A stretch of 64,000 bases of DNA. Source: Rhizomonospora bruguierae (GTDB lineage Bacteria > Actinomycetota > Actinomycetes > Mycobacteriales > Micromonosporaceae). Numbering within the stretch: the first letter of the stretch is position 1; each line of letters starts with the position of its first letter. The notes below the pieces were generated by a model. That model saw nothing but the letters and a program-made list of their open reading frames with translations. It searched no databases and had not been told where the DNA came from. Positions 1 through 9,149 of the stretch are shown here, piece by piece. The stretch covers positions 62,001-126,000 of the forward strand of contig NZ_BBQH01000019.1 in NCBI RefSeq assembly GCF_018397995.1, written 5' to 3'. The translations under genes were made by a program, and so were the position numbers.

Positions 1-695
1 TCGAGCCCTACGCCGCCCTCGCCTGCGACATCGCCGAGCTGTGGTCCCCGCCCGCCGAGCGCGCCGGCCTGATCGCCACGGTCGCCGAAGCCTGCCGCCG
101 GTTGGCGGACGCCCCGGACCGCCGCCGGGTCGCCCTGCGCGCCCTCGCCCGGACCGCCGGGAACCTGGACGAGATCGCCTGGCTCCAGTCCCGCTCCGGC
201 GACGACGTGGACCTCCAGTGGCGCACCCTGACCCGCAGGGCCCAACTCGGCGCCGACACGTCGGCGGAGGTTGCCGCCCTGCTGGAGCGCGACCCCGACC
301 CCGACGCCTGGGTCCAGGCCCTCACCGTGCGCGCCGCGATCCCGGACGCCGCCGAGAAGCGGGAGGTCTGGCAGCGCCTCGCCGTGGACCACGCCGTGCC
401 GATCAGTTCGGTCCGGCAGGTCACCGCCGCCTTCTGGTCCCCGGGGCAGGACGACCTGCTGGCCCCGTACGCCGGGAGCTATCTGGAGCTGGTACCCGGG
501 CTGGGCCGCGGCGGGATGATCCCCGCGATGGTCTACACGAACCGCCTGTTCCCGCTGTTCGCCATCGACGAGGCGTACCTGGCCCGCGCGGAGGCCGCGG
601 CCGCCACCGCCGCCCCGGTCGTCCGCAAGACGCTCCTGGAGCGCGCCGACGTGATCCGTCGCATGCTCCGCTCCCGCGGCTTGAGCCGCCAATAG
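1..695 (+). CDS. pepN: Aminopeptidase N, C-terminal part (5' truncated by window edge)
   Basis: The frame is open from the left edge (in frame from base 3) to a TAG at 693-695, giving about 230 residues of a longer protein. The translation is helical and alanine/arginine rich, with elements such as FWSPGQDDLLAPY and MVYTNRLFPL. These match the ERAP1-like C-terminal domain of actinobacterial M1 aminopeptidase N. The zinc site (HExxH) would lie upstream, outside the window, so catalysis cannot be judged here. A TTG at 102 is a possible in-frame start codon but is internal to the domain, so I do not accept it as the start. The family assignment is by recognition of the C-terminal domain only. 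Confidence 0.75.
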   Translation, partial: EPYAALACDIAELWSPPAERAGLIATVAEACRRLADAPDRRRVALRALARTAGNLDEIAWLQSRSGDDVDLQWRTLTRRAQLGADTSAEVAALLERDPDPDAWVQALTVRAAIPDAAEKREVWQRLAVDHAVPISSVRQVTAAFWSPGQDDLLAPYAGSYLELVPGLGRGGMIPAMVYTNRLFPLFAIDEAYLARAEAAAATAAPVVRKTLLERADVIRRMLRSRGLSRQ

Positions 696-758
696 GGGCG
701 GGCCGAGGCTGGGGCATGGATGGCGGCCTGCGGCATTCGGGCAGCCCGACAGCCGAGG

Positions 759-1643
759 TCAGACACGCTCTTCCGGCCGCCAGCCCCGGCGGTGTAGCGC
801 CTGCCGCACCTCCTTCAGCACCCGTGGAAAATGGCGACCGACCCGCGCGAGCGGAGCGTGGATGGCCAGCCAGCCGGCCACCCTCAGCATCGTCAGCCGG
901 TTCGCCGTGTACTCGACCGCCACCCGGCGCTCCGGCCACGCCATGTCGACGTCCAGCGTCAGCGGAGCGCCCTGGGCCTCGCCCAGGCGCAGCGGGTACC
1001 GGAGCACCGGTCGCGGCACGCCGGCCAGCCGCAGGCGGGCGCGCACCCACGACTCGGCGGGGCCGCCCGCCGACCCGTCCAGCAGCCCGAAGACGAGGTG
1101 GCCCTTCCGGTACCCCCGCCGGCGGTGCCACCGGTCGAGGATGGCCGGGAGATCCTTCGCCGCGAGCAGCCCGCGGTTGAGCATCGCGTCGAGGATCGGC
1201 ACCGCCCGCAACGGGGGCAGCCAGCCCGCCACGTCCCACGCCGTCCGCTCGACCGTCGTGTGCGGCAACGCGCCCGTCTCGACCAGGTCATCGTGGTCGT
1301 ACGCCGTCGCGTGGACCCGCAGGCCACGCTGGGCGCTGACCCGCACGTCCGGCGGGGCGAGCACGTGCACGTCGTCCGAGAAGGCGGCCGCGTGCTCGAT
1401 GCCCAGCAGGGACGCCGCCGACGGTCCGGCGATCACCAGGCCCGACACCGCCCGCAGCGCAACGGCCCGGCAGGCCAGCGGGTGGTCCGGTGCCAGCCTC
1501 GCGTCGGCGTACACGTTCTGCCGGATCCGCCGCCACGCCTGGCTGCGAAGCTGATGCCCGGTGAGCAGGCCGCGCTGGACGACCTCGGACCCGAGGAATA
1601 TCTGGTACTCGAGTTCGCGCGGACGGTGCGGCTCAGGGGGCAT
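759..1643 (-). CDS. AbiEi-antitoxin-like / DUF559-like protein (paralogue of the gene at 41629)
   Basis: About 294 residues. The start is the ATG at 1643, preceded by GGAGGG at 8 nt; this also aligns the N-terminus (MPPEPHRPRELEYQ) with the paralogue at 41629-42549 (MPTAAYRAHELEWQ). The N-terminal half looks like the winged-helix and AbiEi-type antitoxin region (LLTGHQLRSQAWRRIRQNVY, then VIAGPSAA). The C-terminal half has the beginning of a DUF559/Vsr-like nuclease fold (DVDMAWPERRVAVEY). It then jumps directly to the last strand (LRVAGWLAIHAPL), so the middle of the nuclease core, where further catalytic residues normally sit, is absent. Function unknown. No toxin partner is visible next to it. 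Confidence 0.7.
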   Translation of the reverse strand: MPPEPHRPRELEYQIFLGSEVVQRGLLTGHQLRSQAWRRIRQNVYADARLAPDHPLACRAVALRAVSGLVIAGPSAASLLGIEHAAAFSDDVHVLAPPDVRVSAQRGLRVHATAYDHDDLVETGALPHTTVERTAWDVAGWLPPLRAVPILDAMLNRGLLAAKDLPAILDRWHRRRGYRKGHLVFGLLDGSAGGPAESWVRARLRLAGVPRPVLRYPLRLGEAQGAPLTLDVDMAWPERRVAVEYTANRLTMLRVAGWLAIHAPLARVGRHFPRVLKEVRQALHRRGWRPEERV

Positions 1644-1938
1644 CCTCGTCGCCCTCCGGTTCCTCGCCCGTCCGCTGGCCACCGGCCGCGTCGGCGTCCG
1701 CGAGCACCCGCGCGCGTAGCCGGCAAACCCCCGCCCCCATAGCGATCAACTCCTAGCGCGATCGTCCCTGCCCCCTGCGCTCCTTCCGAGCCCCCGTCTA
1801 TTGGGCGCCACCGAGCGAGCCACCGTTACTGACAGTGCCGAGAGTGCCGCAGATGAGTTGATTACCGCTATTCGGAAGGGGTTCTCACCTCGAAACGGGT
1901 GCGGAGCGGCCGTTAGCGAATCCGTTAGCAGCGGATAC
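1644..1938. other. Intergenic region with no convincing gene
   Basis: This stretch separates the AbiEi-like gene from the tRNA terminator. Short frames here lack ribosome binding sites and coding bias. It holds an 8-bp direct repeat CCGTTAGC at 1910-1917 and 1922-1929, close to the 3' end of the tRNA gene. A tRNA-flanking repeat can mark an old integration site, but no integrase or matching attachment repeat is visible. Confidence 0.5.
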
Positions 1939-1975
1939 GAAAACGCTCCCGGAGAGAATCTCTCCGGGAGCGTTT
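1939..1975 (-). terminator. Intrinsic terminator of the initiator tRNA gene
   Basis: Perfect inverted repeat: the arms AAACGCTCCCGGAGA and its complement run from 1941 to 1975 with a 5-nt loop. On the minus strand the stem is followed by TTTTCG. It starts about 5 nt after the encoded CCA end of the tRNA, so it is well placed to end that transcript. Confidence 0.85.
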
Positions 1976-1979
1976 CCCG

Positions 1980-2056
1980 TGGTAGCGGGGACAGGATTTG
2001 AACCTGCGACCTCTGGGTTATGAGCCCAGCGAGCTACCGAGCTGCTCCACCCCGCG
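1980..2056 (-). tRNA. tRNA-fMet (initiator, anticodon CAT)
   Basis: A 77-nt tRNA including a genomically encoded CCA. The 5' end is CGCGGGG and the 3' acceptor strand CCCCGCTA-CCA, so positions 1 and 72 form an unpaired C-U. An unpaired 1-72 position is the classic mark of initiator tRNAs. The anticodon arm CTGGGCTCATAACCCAG carries the three G-C pairs at the base of the anticodon stem that initiators need. The T arm reads GGTTCAAATCC. Upstream of the 5' end lies the UPF0182 gene on the same strand. Confidence 0.96.
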
Positions 2057-2104
2057 GCGACTTGTAAAGATTAGCGCACTCCTGCCCGTACGCCAAAACG
2101 GGGG

Positions 2105-5100
2105 TCACCCCCCACTCGACGGACCCGTCGGCGTGGGGCCGGCCGGCGGTGACGCCGGCGGTGACGCCGGGGGCGAGGACGGCGGGGTGCCGCCGCCGGC
2201 CGCCTTGCTGGCGGCGTCGAACTCGCTCATCGCCGCCTCCAGGTCGGCGAGCGCGCGGCCGTAGCGGGCGAAGTCCCCCGACGCCTGGGCGGCCTTGACC
2301 TCGGCGATCGCCGAGCGGACCTTCGCCGCGGCGGCCGCCATCTGCGGGGTCATGGTGCCGGTGCCGGTCTCGCCGGAGGCCGGTGGCGTTTCGCCGGTGC
2401 CGGGCGCCTCCCCGGTCTGGGGCGTCCCGCCCGCCTTGCCGGCGGCGATGAGTTGCTTGAGGCCGGTGTCGATGTCGTCGGCGAGCACCACGTACTGGCC
2501 GCCGTCGCCGAAGCTGAGCAGCACCTTCTGCATCGTCGGGTACGCGTCGGCCTGCTTGCTGCGCACGTACACCGGTTCGACGTACAGCATGCCGTCGGTG
2601 ACCGGCAACGAGAGCAGGTTGCCGTACAGGATGTCGGCCTGGCCGTCGGCGTTGAGCTGGCTGAGCGCGGTCCGGACCGGGCCGATGTTGGTCATCCGCT
2701 GGTGTACCTGGACGGGGCCCTGAATGGCCGTGTTGTCCCTCAGCTTGAGGACCTCAAGCTTGGGCTTGCCGTCCTCGTACGAGCCGGAGACCAGGGCGGC
2801 CAGGTTCTGCCGGTTGCGCGGGGTGAGCGTCGAGGTGAGCTGGAAGCGCGGGGCGTCCTGCTCGGGCAGCTTCGTGTACAGGTAGTACGGCGGCTGCTTG
2901 ACCCCGCTGTCCGGGCGGTCCGGGGTGTTCGGGACCTCCCAGAAGTTCTGCCCGGAGAAGAAGTCCTCCGGCTCGGTGACGTGGAACCGGGCGAGCAGGT
3001 TCCGCTGCACCTTGAACTGGTCGGCCGGGTAGCGCAGGTGCGCCGCCAGGTCCGGGGAGATCTGGCTCTTGGGGGTGATCAGCTTGCCGCCGAACGCGTT
3101 GTTCCAGGCCTTGAGGACCGGGTCGGTCTCGTCGAACCCGTAGAGGGTGACCGTGCCGTTGTACGCGTCGACGGTGGCCTTCACCGAGTTGCGCATGTAG
3201 TTGACGTTCTCCCGCTGGAGGCGGAAGGTCCCCACGCCGGTGGTCTCGTCGGTCGTCTCCGCCTGCAGGTTGATGCGCTGCGAGTACGGGTAGGTGGCGG
3301 ACGTGGTGTAGCCGTCCAGGATCCAGACGATCCGGCCGTCGACCATGGCGGGGTACGGGTCGCCGTCGATGGTGAGGAACGGGGCGACCTTCTGCACCCG
3401 CTCCCGCGGGTTACGGATGTAGAGCAGCTTGGAGTTCTTGTTCAGCGCGTCGGAGAGCATGAAGTTGGCCTCCCGCTCCTTGACCGCGTACAGCAGCTTG
3501 CGGGTGAAGGAGTCGAGCTTGACGCCACCGGTGCCGGCGTAGGTGTAGTACTGCCCCTCGCCCTCGGCCGGCTGCTGGTTGCCGCCCTCGCGGACGGGGC
3601 GGTCGAACTCCGCGTCGCGGCCGGTACCGGTGGAGCCGACGATGGCGTAGTCCCGGCCCGACATCAGCTCGCCGTAGTAGATCCGCGGCTCGCCGACCGA
3701 CAGCAGTTCGGACTGGGCCGAGCAACTCTTGCGGTTGGCCTCGTCGTCCAGGAACCCGGAGACGAAGTACGGCTGACCGCCGCAGCGCACCTCGTTGGCG
3801 GGCGCGGCGACCAGGCCGAAGCCGTGCGTGTACACCGTGTGCCGGTTCAGCCAGTTGCTCTGCTGATCGGTGAGCTTGTCGTAGTTGATCTCACGGACGC
3901 CGACCACGTAGTCCTGGGTGCTCTCCCGGCCCTCCGCGTCCTTGGTCGTGTACCGGTCGATGTCCAGCTTCGAGCCGAAGTCGTAGAAGCCGCGGACCTG
4001 CTGGAGCGTGGTGTACGTCTCGGAGACCAGTTCCGGGTCGAGCAGCCGGATGGTGGGCACCACCGCCTGGTCGGCCTCCAGGTTGTCCTGCGGTACCAGG
4101 TTCGACGCCGGGTAGTCGGTCGAGACGACGTCGGACAGGCCGAAGGCGGCCCGGGTCGCGTCGATGCTGCGCTGGATGTACTGCGCTTCCTTGTTCAGCA
4201 GGCTCGGCTTGACCGTGAACGTCTGCACCGCCCACGGGTAGATGCCGCCGATCGCGACCGCCGAGACGCCCAGCAGGGCCAGCGAGACGCCGGGCCAGAC
4301 CAGGTTGCGCATCATCGCGTTGGAGAACACGATGATCGCCACCGCGACCACGATCGAGATGTAGGCGAGGATCTCCTTCGCCGGCAGCAGCGCCTGGATG
4401 TCGGTGTAGCCGCCGCCGTACAGCTTGGTTCCCTCGTTGTACCCGAGCAGCAGCGCCCGCCGGTCCAGGAAGTACGCGACGGCCTTGAGCAGCACGAAGG
4501 CGGCGACCAGGGTGGTCAGGTGGGCCCGGGCGGAGGGGGTCATCCGGTCGCCGACACCCTGCAGGCGCACACCGCCGTAGATGTAGTGCATCGCCAGCGC
4601 GCCGATCACGGACAGCACGACCGCGGTGAACCCGACGCCGATCAGGTAGCGCCAGAACGGGTACTCGAAGACGTAGAAGCCAATGTCGACGTGGAACTGC
4701 GGGTCGGTCTGCCCGAACGGCTGGGAGTTGCGGAACAGCATCCAGTCGCCCCAGTGGGTCTGCGCGGACAGGCCGGCGAAGAAGCCGATGACCGCCGCGA
4801 GCACCCCGATCCAGGTGCCGATGCGGGGGCCGAGCACCATCCGGTACCGCTCGAGGGTGGCCTGCTCCGCGGAGTGCGGGCGCAGCATCGGGCGCAGCCG
4901 GAACGCCAGGTACAGGTTGAGGCCGACGATCAGGGCGACGGCCAGCCCGACGATGGCGAACAGCAGCAGCCGGGTGCGCAGCACGTGCGTGAACACCTCG
5001 GTGTAGCTGACCTCCTGGAACCACAGCCAGTCGGTCCAGGCGTCCACCAGCCAGCCCAGCAGGGTGAAGAGCAGGAACACCCCGATCAGCACGCCGATGG

Positions 5101-5152
5101 TGACCCGCCCGCGCCGGCTCATTCGCGGCAGGGGACTCGTTCGCATTGCCAC
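2105..5152 (-). CDS. UPF0182 family large membrane protein
   Basis: 1015 residues, the usual length for UPF0182 (COG1615). About seven hydrophobic membrane segments fill the first third, for example VTIGVLIGVFLLFTLLGWLV near residue 17 and LTTLVAAFVLLKAVAYFL. A long extracytoplasmic domain follows, with conserved patches such as WSL/YP-type aromatic motifs. The tail is low-complexity Pro/Ser/Ala-rich after a short helical stretch (AAAAAKVRSAIAEVKAAQAS). The molecular function of the family is unknown. The gene is followed on the same strand by the tRNA. Upstream it is near a PDZ-Lon protease, a neighbour pair also found in mycobacteria (Rv3193c-Rv3194c type order). Start ATG at 5152; an alternative Met lies two codons in. 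Confidence 0.93.
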   Translation of the reverse strand: MAMRTSPLPRMSRRGRVTIGVLIGVFLLFTLLGWLVDAWTDWLWFQEVSYTEVFTHVLRTRLLLFAIVGLAVALIVGLNLYLAFRLRPMLRPHSAEQATLERYRMVLGPRIGTWIGVLAAVIGFFAGLSAQTHWGDWMLFRNSQPFGQTDPQFHVDIGFYVFEYPFWRYLIGVGFTAVVLSVIGALAMHYIYGGVRLQGVGDRMTPSARAHLTTLVAAFVLLKAVAYFLDRRALLLGYNEGTKLYGGGYTDIQALLPAKEILAYISIVVAVAIIVFSNAMMRNLVWPGVSLALLGVSAVAIGGIYPWAVQTFTVKPSLLNKEAQYIQRSIDATRAAFGLSDVVSTDYPASNLVPQDNLEADQAVVPTIRLLDPELVSETYTTLQQVRGFYDFGSKLDIDRYTTKDAEGRESTQDYVVGVREINYDKLTDQQSNWLNRHTVYTHGFGLVAAPANEVRCGGQPYFVSGFLDDEANRKSCSAQSELLSVGEPRIYYGELMSGRDYAIVGSTGTGRDAEFDRPVREGGNQQPAEGEGQYYTYAGTGGVKLDSFTRKLLYAVKEREANFMLSDALNKNSKLLYIRNPRERVQKVAPFLTIDGDPYPAMVDGRIVWILDGYTTSATYPYSQRINLQAETTDETTGVGTFRLQRENVNYMRNSVKATVDAYNGTVTLYGFDETDPVLKAWNNAFGGKLITPKSQISPDLAAHLRYPADQFKVQRNLLARFHVTEPEDFFSGQNFWEVPNTPDRPDSGVKQPPYYLYTKLPEQDAPRFQLTSTLTPRNRQNLAALVSGSYEDGKPKLEVLKLRDNTAIQGPVQVHQRMTNIGPVRTALSQLNADGQADILYGNLLSLPVTDGMLYVEPVYVRSKQADAYPTMQKVLLSFGDGGQYVVLADDIDTGLKQLIAAGKAGGTPQTGEAPGTGETPPASGETGTGTMTPQMAAAAAKVRSAIAEVKAAQASGDFARYGRALADLEAAMSEFDAASKAAGGGTPPSSPPASPPASPPAGPTPTGPSSGG

Positions 5153-5223
5153 GGTCTCAGCTCCGCACCCTCGTGTCGATCCGATCCTCGTCGATCAGGC
5201 GTCCAGCGTACGCGGCGCCCCGC

Positions 5224-6237
5224 TCAACCCGCGGTGCACGGCGTTGGCGTCGTCCCCGCCCGCACCTGCGCCAGCGCGGCCAGCGCGTCCCGCAGCGACG
5301 TCACCTTCGCCATCACCAGGTCCGGCTGGGCGTTCGCCAGCGCCTCGGCGCAGTTGTCCGCGGGGACCAGGAAGTACCGGGCGCCCGCGTCCCGGGCGCC
5401 GACCAGCTTCTGCCCGATGCCGCCGATCGGGCCGACCGCGCCCCGGCCGTCGATCTCCCCGGTGCCGGCGATGATCTTGCCGCCGGTCAGGTCCTCGGGG
5501 GTCAGCTTGTCGACGATGCCCAGCGCGAACATCAGCCCGGCGCTCGGCCCGCCGATCTCGTCCAGCTTGATGGACAGCTGGAACGGGTGGGGCTGCTGGT
5601 CCTCCACCCGGACGCCGATCGCGGGCGGGTTGCCGGCGGTGGTGATCCGGGCGGTCACCGTGCGGCCCTCGCGGGTGTAGTCGATGCTCAGCGTGGTGCC
5701 GGCCGGCTTGCCCCGGATCAGCTCGACCAGCTTCTCCCCGTCCTCGGCCGGGACGCCGTCCACCCCGGTCAGGATGTCGCCCACGGCCAGCGCGCCGTCC
5801 GAGGGGCCGCCCGGATCCACCTTGGTGATCCGCACCTGCACCGGGAACCCCAGCTCGCGCAGCGCCGCGGTCTCCGCGCTGGTCTGCGAGCGCTTGAAGT
5901 CCTGCGCGTTCTGCTGGTCCACCTGCTGCTGGGTCTGCCCCGGCGGGTAGATCAGCTCGCGCGGCACCACCGCCTCCTCGCTGTCGAACCAGGAGCGGAT
6001 CGCGGTGTACAGGTTCGCTCGTGGCTGAACTCCGACGGTGGTCAGCCGCAGCTGCCCGGCGGATGTGCTGGTCGCGTGGCCGGTCACCTGGATCACCTCG
6101 GCGCCGTTCGCGGAGCCCAGCGTGTCCACGGTCGGACCCGGTCCGAGCACCACATACGGCACCTGCATGAACATGCCGACGCTCAGCAGGACGACCATGA
6201 CCGCGCCGAACAGCACCGTGACGCCGCGACGTTTCAT
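5224..6237 (-). CDS. YlbL-type membrane-anchored PDZ and Lon-like serine protease
   Basis: 337 residues. The order is an N-terminal signal anchor (residues 7-26, VTVLFGAVMVVLLSVGMFMQ), a PDZ domain around residues 140-215 (VDPGGPSDGALAVGDILTGV), then a Lon-type S16 protease domain. The catalytic dyad is visible as Ser232 in GGPSAGLMFAL and Lys277 in IGQKLVGARDAG. The spacing of 45 residues is what Lon proteases show. The protein should face outside the membrane. It is transcribed in the same direction as, and 71 bp upstream of, the UPF0182 gene, so the two may be co-expressed. Substrates are unknown. Confidence 0.93.
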   Translation of the reverse strand: MKRRGVTVLFGAVMVVLLSVGMFMQVPYVVLGPGPTVDTLGSANGAEVIQVTGHATSTSAGQLRLTTVGVQPRANLYTAIRSWFDSEEAVVPRELIYPPGQTQQQVDQQNAQDFKRSQTSAETAALRELGFPVQVRITKVDPGGPSDGALAVGDILTGVDGVPAEDGEKLVELIRGKPAGTTLSIDYTREGRTVTARITTAGNPPAIGVRVEDQQPHPFQLSIKLDEIGGPSAGLMFALGIVDKLTPEDLTGGKIIAGTGEIDGRGAVGPIGGIGQKLVGARDAGARYFLVPADNCAEALANAQPDLVMAKVTSLRDALAALAQVRAGTTPTPCTAG

Positions 6238-6325
6238 GCGGCGAGACTACCGACCTGTTCCCTGAGTTCTCCCTGAGAGCCTCCGCGTACCGGTGACGGC
6301 GGTTCGGCCGGCGTACCGTTGACGG

Positions 6326-7609
6326 GTGCCTGAGATCCCCTTCGGCTTCGCCCTGCCGGGCGGCCAGCCACCCGACCCGAACGACCCGGCGCAGATGCAG
6401 CAGTTCATGAACCAGCTCCAGTCGCTGCTCGCCGCACCGGGCAGCGGCCCGGTCAACTGGGACCTGGCCCGCCAGGTCGCGGCCAGCCAGCTCGCCGCCG
6501 GCGGTGACCCCGCGGTGAGCCCGTTCGACCGGCACGCCGTCGAGGAGGCCCTGCGCCTGGCCGACCTGTGGCTGGAGCCCGCGGCCGCGCTGCCCTCCGG
6601 CATCCGCGCCTCGGTCGCCTGGAACCGCAACGAGTGGATCTACAACACGCTCGACGTGTGGAAGAAGCTGTGCGACCCGGTCGCCGGCCGGATGGTCGCG
6701 GCCATGGGCGACCTGGTGCCGGAGGAGGCCCGGGCGCAACTCGGCCCGATGAAGTCGATGGTCGCCACGCTGGGCGGCGCGCTGTTCGGCGGCCAGCTCG
6801 GCCAGGCGCTCGGCTCGCTCGCCGCCGAGGTGCTCTCCGCCGGCGACATCGGCCTGCCGCTCGGCCCGGCGGGCACCGCCGCGCTGATCCCGGCCAACAT
6901 CACCGAGTACGGCCGGGGCCTGGAACTGCCCGACGACGAGGTGCGGCTGTACGTGGCGCTGCGCGAGGCGGCGCACCAGCGGCTGTTCGGGCACGTCCCG
7001 TGGCTGCGGTCGCACGTGCTCTCCGCGGTCGAGGCGTACGCCTCCGGCATCCGGGTCAACCGGGAGGCGATCGAGGAGGCGATGGGCCGGATCGACCCGA
7101 CCGACCCGGAGTCGATGCGCGCGGTCGGCGTCGAGGGCATCTTCACCCCGGAGGACTCGCCGCAGCAGAAGGCGGCGCTGAACCGGCTGGAGGTGGCGCT
7201 CGCGCTGGTCGAGGGGTGGGTCTGCCACGTGGTGGACTCCGCCGTGGCGGACCGGCTGCCGGACGCCGGCAAGCTCGCCGAGGCGTTCCGCCGCCGCCGG
7301 GCGGCCGGCGGCCCCGCCGAGCAGACGTTCGCCGCCCTGGTGGGGCTGGAACTGCGCCCCCGCCGCCTGCGGGAGGCCGCGGCGCTGTGGTCGGCGCTCG
7401 CCGAGCACCGGGGCATCGCCGGCCGGGACGCCCTCTGGGGCCACCCGGACCTGCTCCCCGGCGAGGAGGACTTCGCCGACCCGCAGTCCTTCGCCCGCTC
7501 CTCGTTCGACTTCGACATCAGCGACCTGGAGGGGCTCGACCCCAGCCAGGCGCCGAAGGAGGACGGCGGCCCCGAGCCGGAGGGCCCCGGGTCAGCCGCC
7601 GAGCAGTAG
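6326..7609 (+). CDS. DUF2342 zincin-like metalloprotease-family protein
   Basis: 427 residues from a GTG at 6326, divergent from the PDZ-Lon gene. It is an actinobacteria-specific DUF2342 protein. The diagnostic helix EAAHQRLFGHVPWL, with His217 and His223, is the proposed metal-binding site of this zincin-like family and replaces a standard HExxH. The N-terminus is methionine/glutamine rich (QMQQFMNQLQSLL) and the C-terminus acidic and disordered (FDFDISDLEGLDPS). Proteolytic activity has, to my knowledge, not been firmly shown for the family. The 3' end overlaps the converging DUF2064-like gene by 18 bp. Confidence 0.9.
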   Translation: MPEIPFGFALPGGQPPDPNDPAQMQQFMNQLQSLLAAPGSGPVNWDLARQVAASQLAAGGDPAVSPFDRHAVEEALRLADLWLEPAAALPSGIRASVAWNRNEWIYNTLDVWKKLCDPVAGRMVAAMGDLVPEEARAQLGPMKSMVATLGGALFGGQLGQALGSLAAEVLSAGDIGLPLGPAGTAALIPANITEYGRGLELPDDEVRLYVALREAAHQRLFGHVPWLRSHVLSAVEAYASGIRVNREAIEEAMGRIDPTDPESMRAVGVEGIFTPEDSPQQKAALNRLEVALALVEGWVCHVVDSAVADRLPDAGKLAEAFRRRRAAGGPAEQTFAALVGLELRPRRLREAAALWSALAEHRGIAGRDALWGHPDLLPGEEDFADPQSFARSSFDFDISDLEGLDPSQAPKEDGGPEPEGPGSAAEQ

Positions 7610-8188
7610 CCGGGTCGCGTCCCAGCCTTCGACGGCCGGGTCGAGGCCGGCCAGGGCCGCGGCGCCGCGCAGCCGACGCCAGCCGGGGGTCGAGACGACG
7701 TCGGTGGGCGCCGGCGCGGCGTGCCTGATCCGCGCCGCGCCGGCCGTGTCCAGGTCGATCTCGGGCAGCCACGCCGGCACCGGCAGCCGGCACGCCACGC
7801 CGAGCAGTCCCGCGCCGTCCAGCGCCGGGGCGACCGCGACCGCGCGGGTGGTCAGCGGGCGCAGCAGCTTGCCAACGAGCAGCCCGGGCAGGTCCGGCGC
7901 GTCCGCGGCGAGCACGGCCGCCTGGTCGAACCCGTCGGCCGCCGCCGCCCGCAGCGCGCCGGTCACGGTCGCGCCGGGTACCGGGTAGCGGAGGGTGCCG
8001 GGCCAGGTGACGGCGGCGGCGAGGGCGCCGTCCCCCGGGGCGTGCGCCACCGCCGGGGTGACCTCGTTGAGGCCGTTGAGCAGGTCGACGGCGTCCTCGG
8101 CGAGGGCGTGCCGCCAGCGTTCGGGGTCAACGCCCGGTGGGTGCCACCCGATCGGGTGCAGCAGGGCGACGACGGCGCGCCGCGTCAT
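7592..8188 (-). CDS. Small DUF2064-like (glycosyltransferase-fold) protein, function unknown
   Basis: 198 residues, starting at the ATG 8188, which overlaps the stop of the metallopeptidase gene upstream by 4 nt (ATGA). The stretch AVLAADAPDLPGLLVGKL followed by VAPALDGAGLLGVACRL resembles the nucleotide-binding core of DUF2064 / TIGR04282 proteins, where it reads as a D-x-PDLP motif and then a DGGY-like loop. Here the second motif is degenerate (DGAGLL), so activity is uncertain. The operon partner is a YgjP-like metallopeptidase; no functional link is obvious. Confidence 0.7.
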   Translation of the reverse strand: MTRRAVVALLHPIGWHPPGVDPERWRHALAEDAVDLLNGLNEVTPAVAHAPGDGALAAAVTWPGTLRYPVPGATVTGALRAAAADGFDQAAVLAADAPDLPGLLVGKLLRPLTTRAVAVAPALDGAGLLGVACRLPVPAWLPEIDLDTAGAARIRHAAPAPTDVVSTPGWRRLRGAAALAGLDPAVEGWDATRLLLGG

Positions 8189-8718
8189 CCTTCGGTGAGC
8201 GGCAGACCCGCCGCGGCGGCGACGCCCTCCAGGTAGCCGCGGGCCCGCTCGGACTTCGGGTACCGGGCCACGATCGCCCAGAAGCGGGCGTTGTGGCTGG
8301 GCACGACGAGGTGGGCAATTTCGTGCAGGAGCACGTAGTCGATCACCCAGTCGGGCATCTCCTGGACCCGGTGCGAGATGCGGATGGTGCGGTCGGCCGG
8401 GGTGCAGGAGCCCCAGCGGCCGTTCTGGTTCTCCACCCACCGGATGCTGGCCGGGGTGACCAGCGCCGCCAGGTCCGGCAGGTACCGGTCGACCAGGCGA
8501 CGGGCGCGCAGCGCCAGGTCCGCGTCGGTGCGCTGGACGCGCTGCTCGCGGGCGGCGAGGCGGGCCAGCATGCGGTCGACCCACTCGGTCTCCTCGGCCC
8601 GCGAGAACTGGTCCGGGATGAGCACGACGACGCGCTCACCGTCCCGGTACGCGGACACCGTGCGTCGTCGGCGCTGGCTGCGCCGCACCTCCACGACCGG
8701 CTTGCGCGTCGCCGCCAT
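8185..8718 (-). CDS. YgjP-like (M48/DUF45) metallopeptidase
   Basis: 177 residues, start ATG at 8718. The zinc motif is complete: HEIAH at residues 132-136, with a further His at 142 in VPSHNARFW. Before it is the conserved block NGRWGSCTPADRTIRIS typical of the YgjP/DUF45 family. The N-terminus is basic. Upstream there is no clear Shine-Dalgarno sequence, so a GTG further upstream cannot be excluded. It is the first gene of a two-gene operon with the DUF2064-like gene. Confidence 0.88.
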   Translation of the reverse strand: MAATRKPVVEVRRSQRRRRTVSAYRDGERVVVLIPDQFSRAEETEWVDRMLARLAAREQRVQRTDADLALRARRLVDRYLPDLAALVTPASIRWVENQNGRWGSCTPADRTIRISHRVQEMPDWVIDYVLLHEIAHLVVPSHNARFWAIVARYPKSERARGYLEGVAAAAGLPLTEG

Positions 8719-9149
8719 CAGCGCACCGCGCAGCCCCGGATTTCGCTCACGAAGGCAAACTAGCCTGCTCCCGGCGGCGGACCCAATAGGCAAACCGATC
8801 GAACCCGCCGGGATCGCGGTGGTTCCCGGCCGGTCGTCCGGAATTTTCTTCGGGGGACCCACGCCGGGAGTGTTTTCCGGCGTGTCCCCGCGAGTTTGAT
8901 GAAATCACGCTATTCGGGCAGGCACACTCTGCTGGTCGCAAACCGGTTCGGTGTCGCCATCGTGACGCTGGTTCCGCGGTACGCCGAGGTGCATCAGCCC
9001 CCGCGGGTGGGTAGGGTCCCGCGCGGACCAGTGGCCGCGACCAGCGCGGCTGCCGTGACACCGCTGCGCCGGCCCGCACCCCTGGTCGGGCCGCACGGTC
9101 CTGCGCCGGACGCGCGACAAAGCGCCGGTGAGAGAACAAGGAGGGCACC
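8719..9149. other. 431-bp divergent intergenic region without a gene
   Basis: I see no frame with both coding bias and a ribosome binding site. It contains an inverted repeat at 8853-8889 (GGGGA, CACGCCGG and complement) without a T tract on either strand. It must carry promoters for the metallopeptidase operon (leftward) and the DUF5679 gene (rightward), but I cannot place their -35/-10 boxes with confidence. Confidence 0.5.

Noticed and set aside
1644-2056. Integrated element at the tRNA-fMet gene
   Set aside because: No integrase, excisionase or duplicated tRNA end is visible. The short direct repeat alone is not sufficient.
2453-5680. Plus-strand open frame of over 1000 codons opposite the UPF0182 gene
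   Set aside because: Long antisense frames are expected in very GC-rich coding DNA. Its translation is a repetitive V/R/G/D/Q-rich shadow without domains, while the minus strand encodes a full UPF0182 protein.
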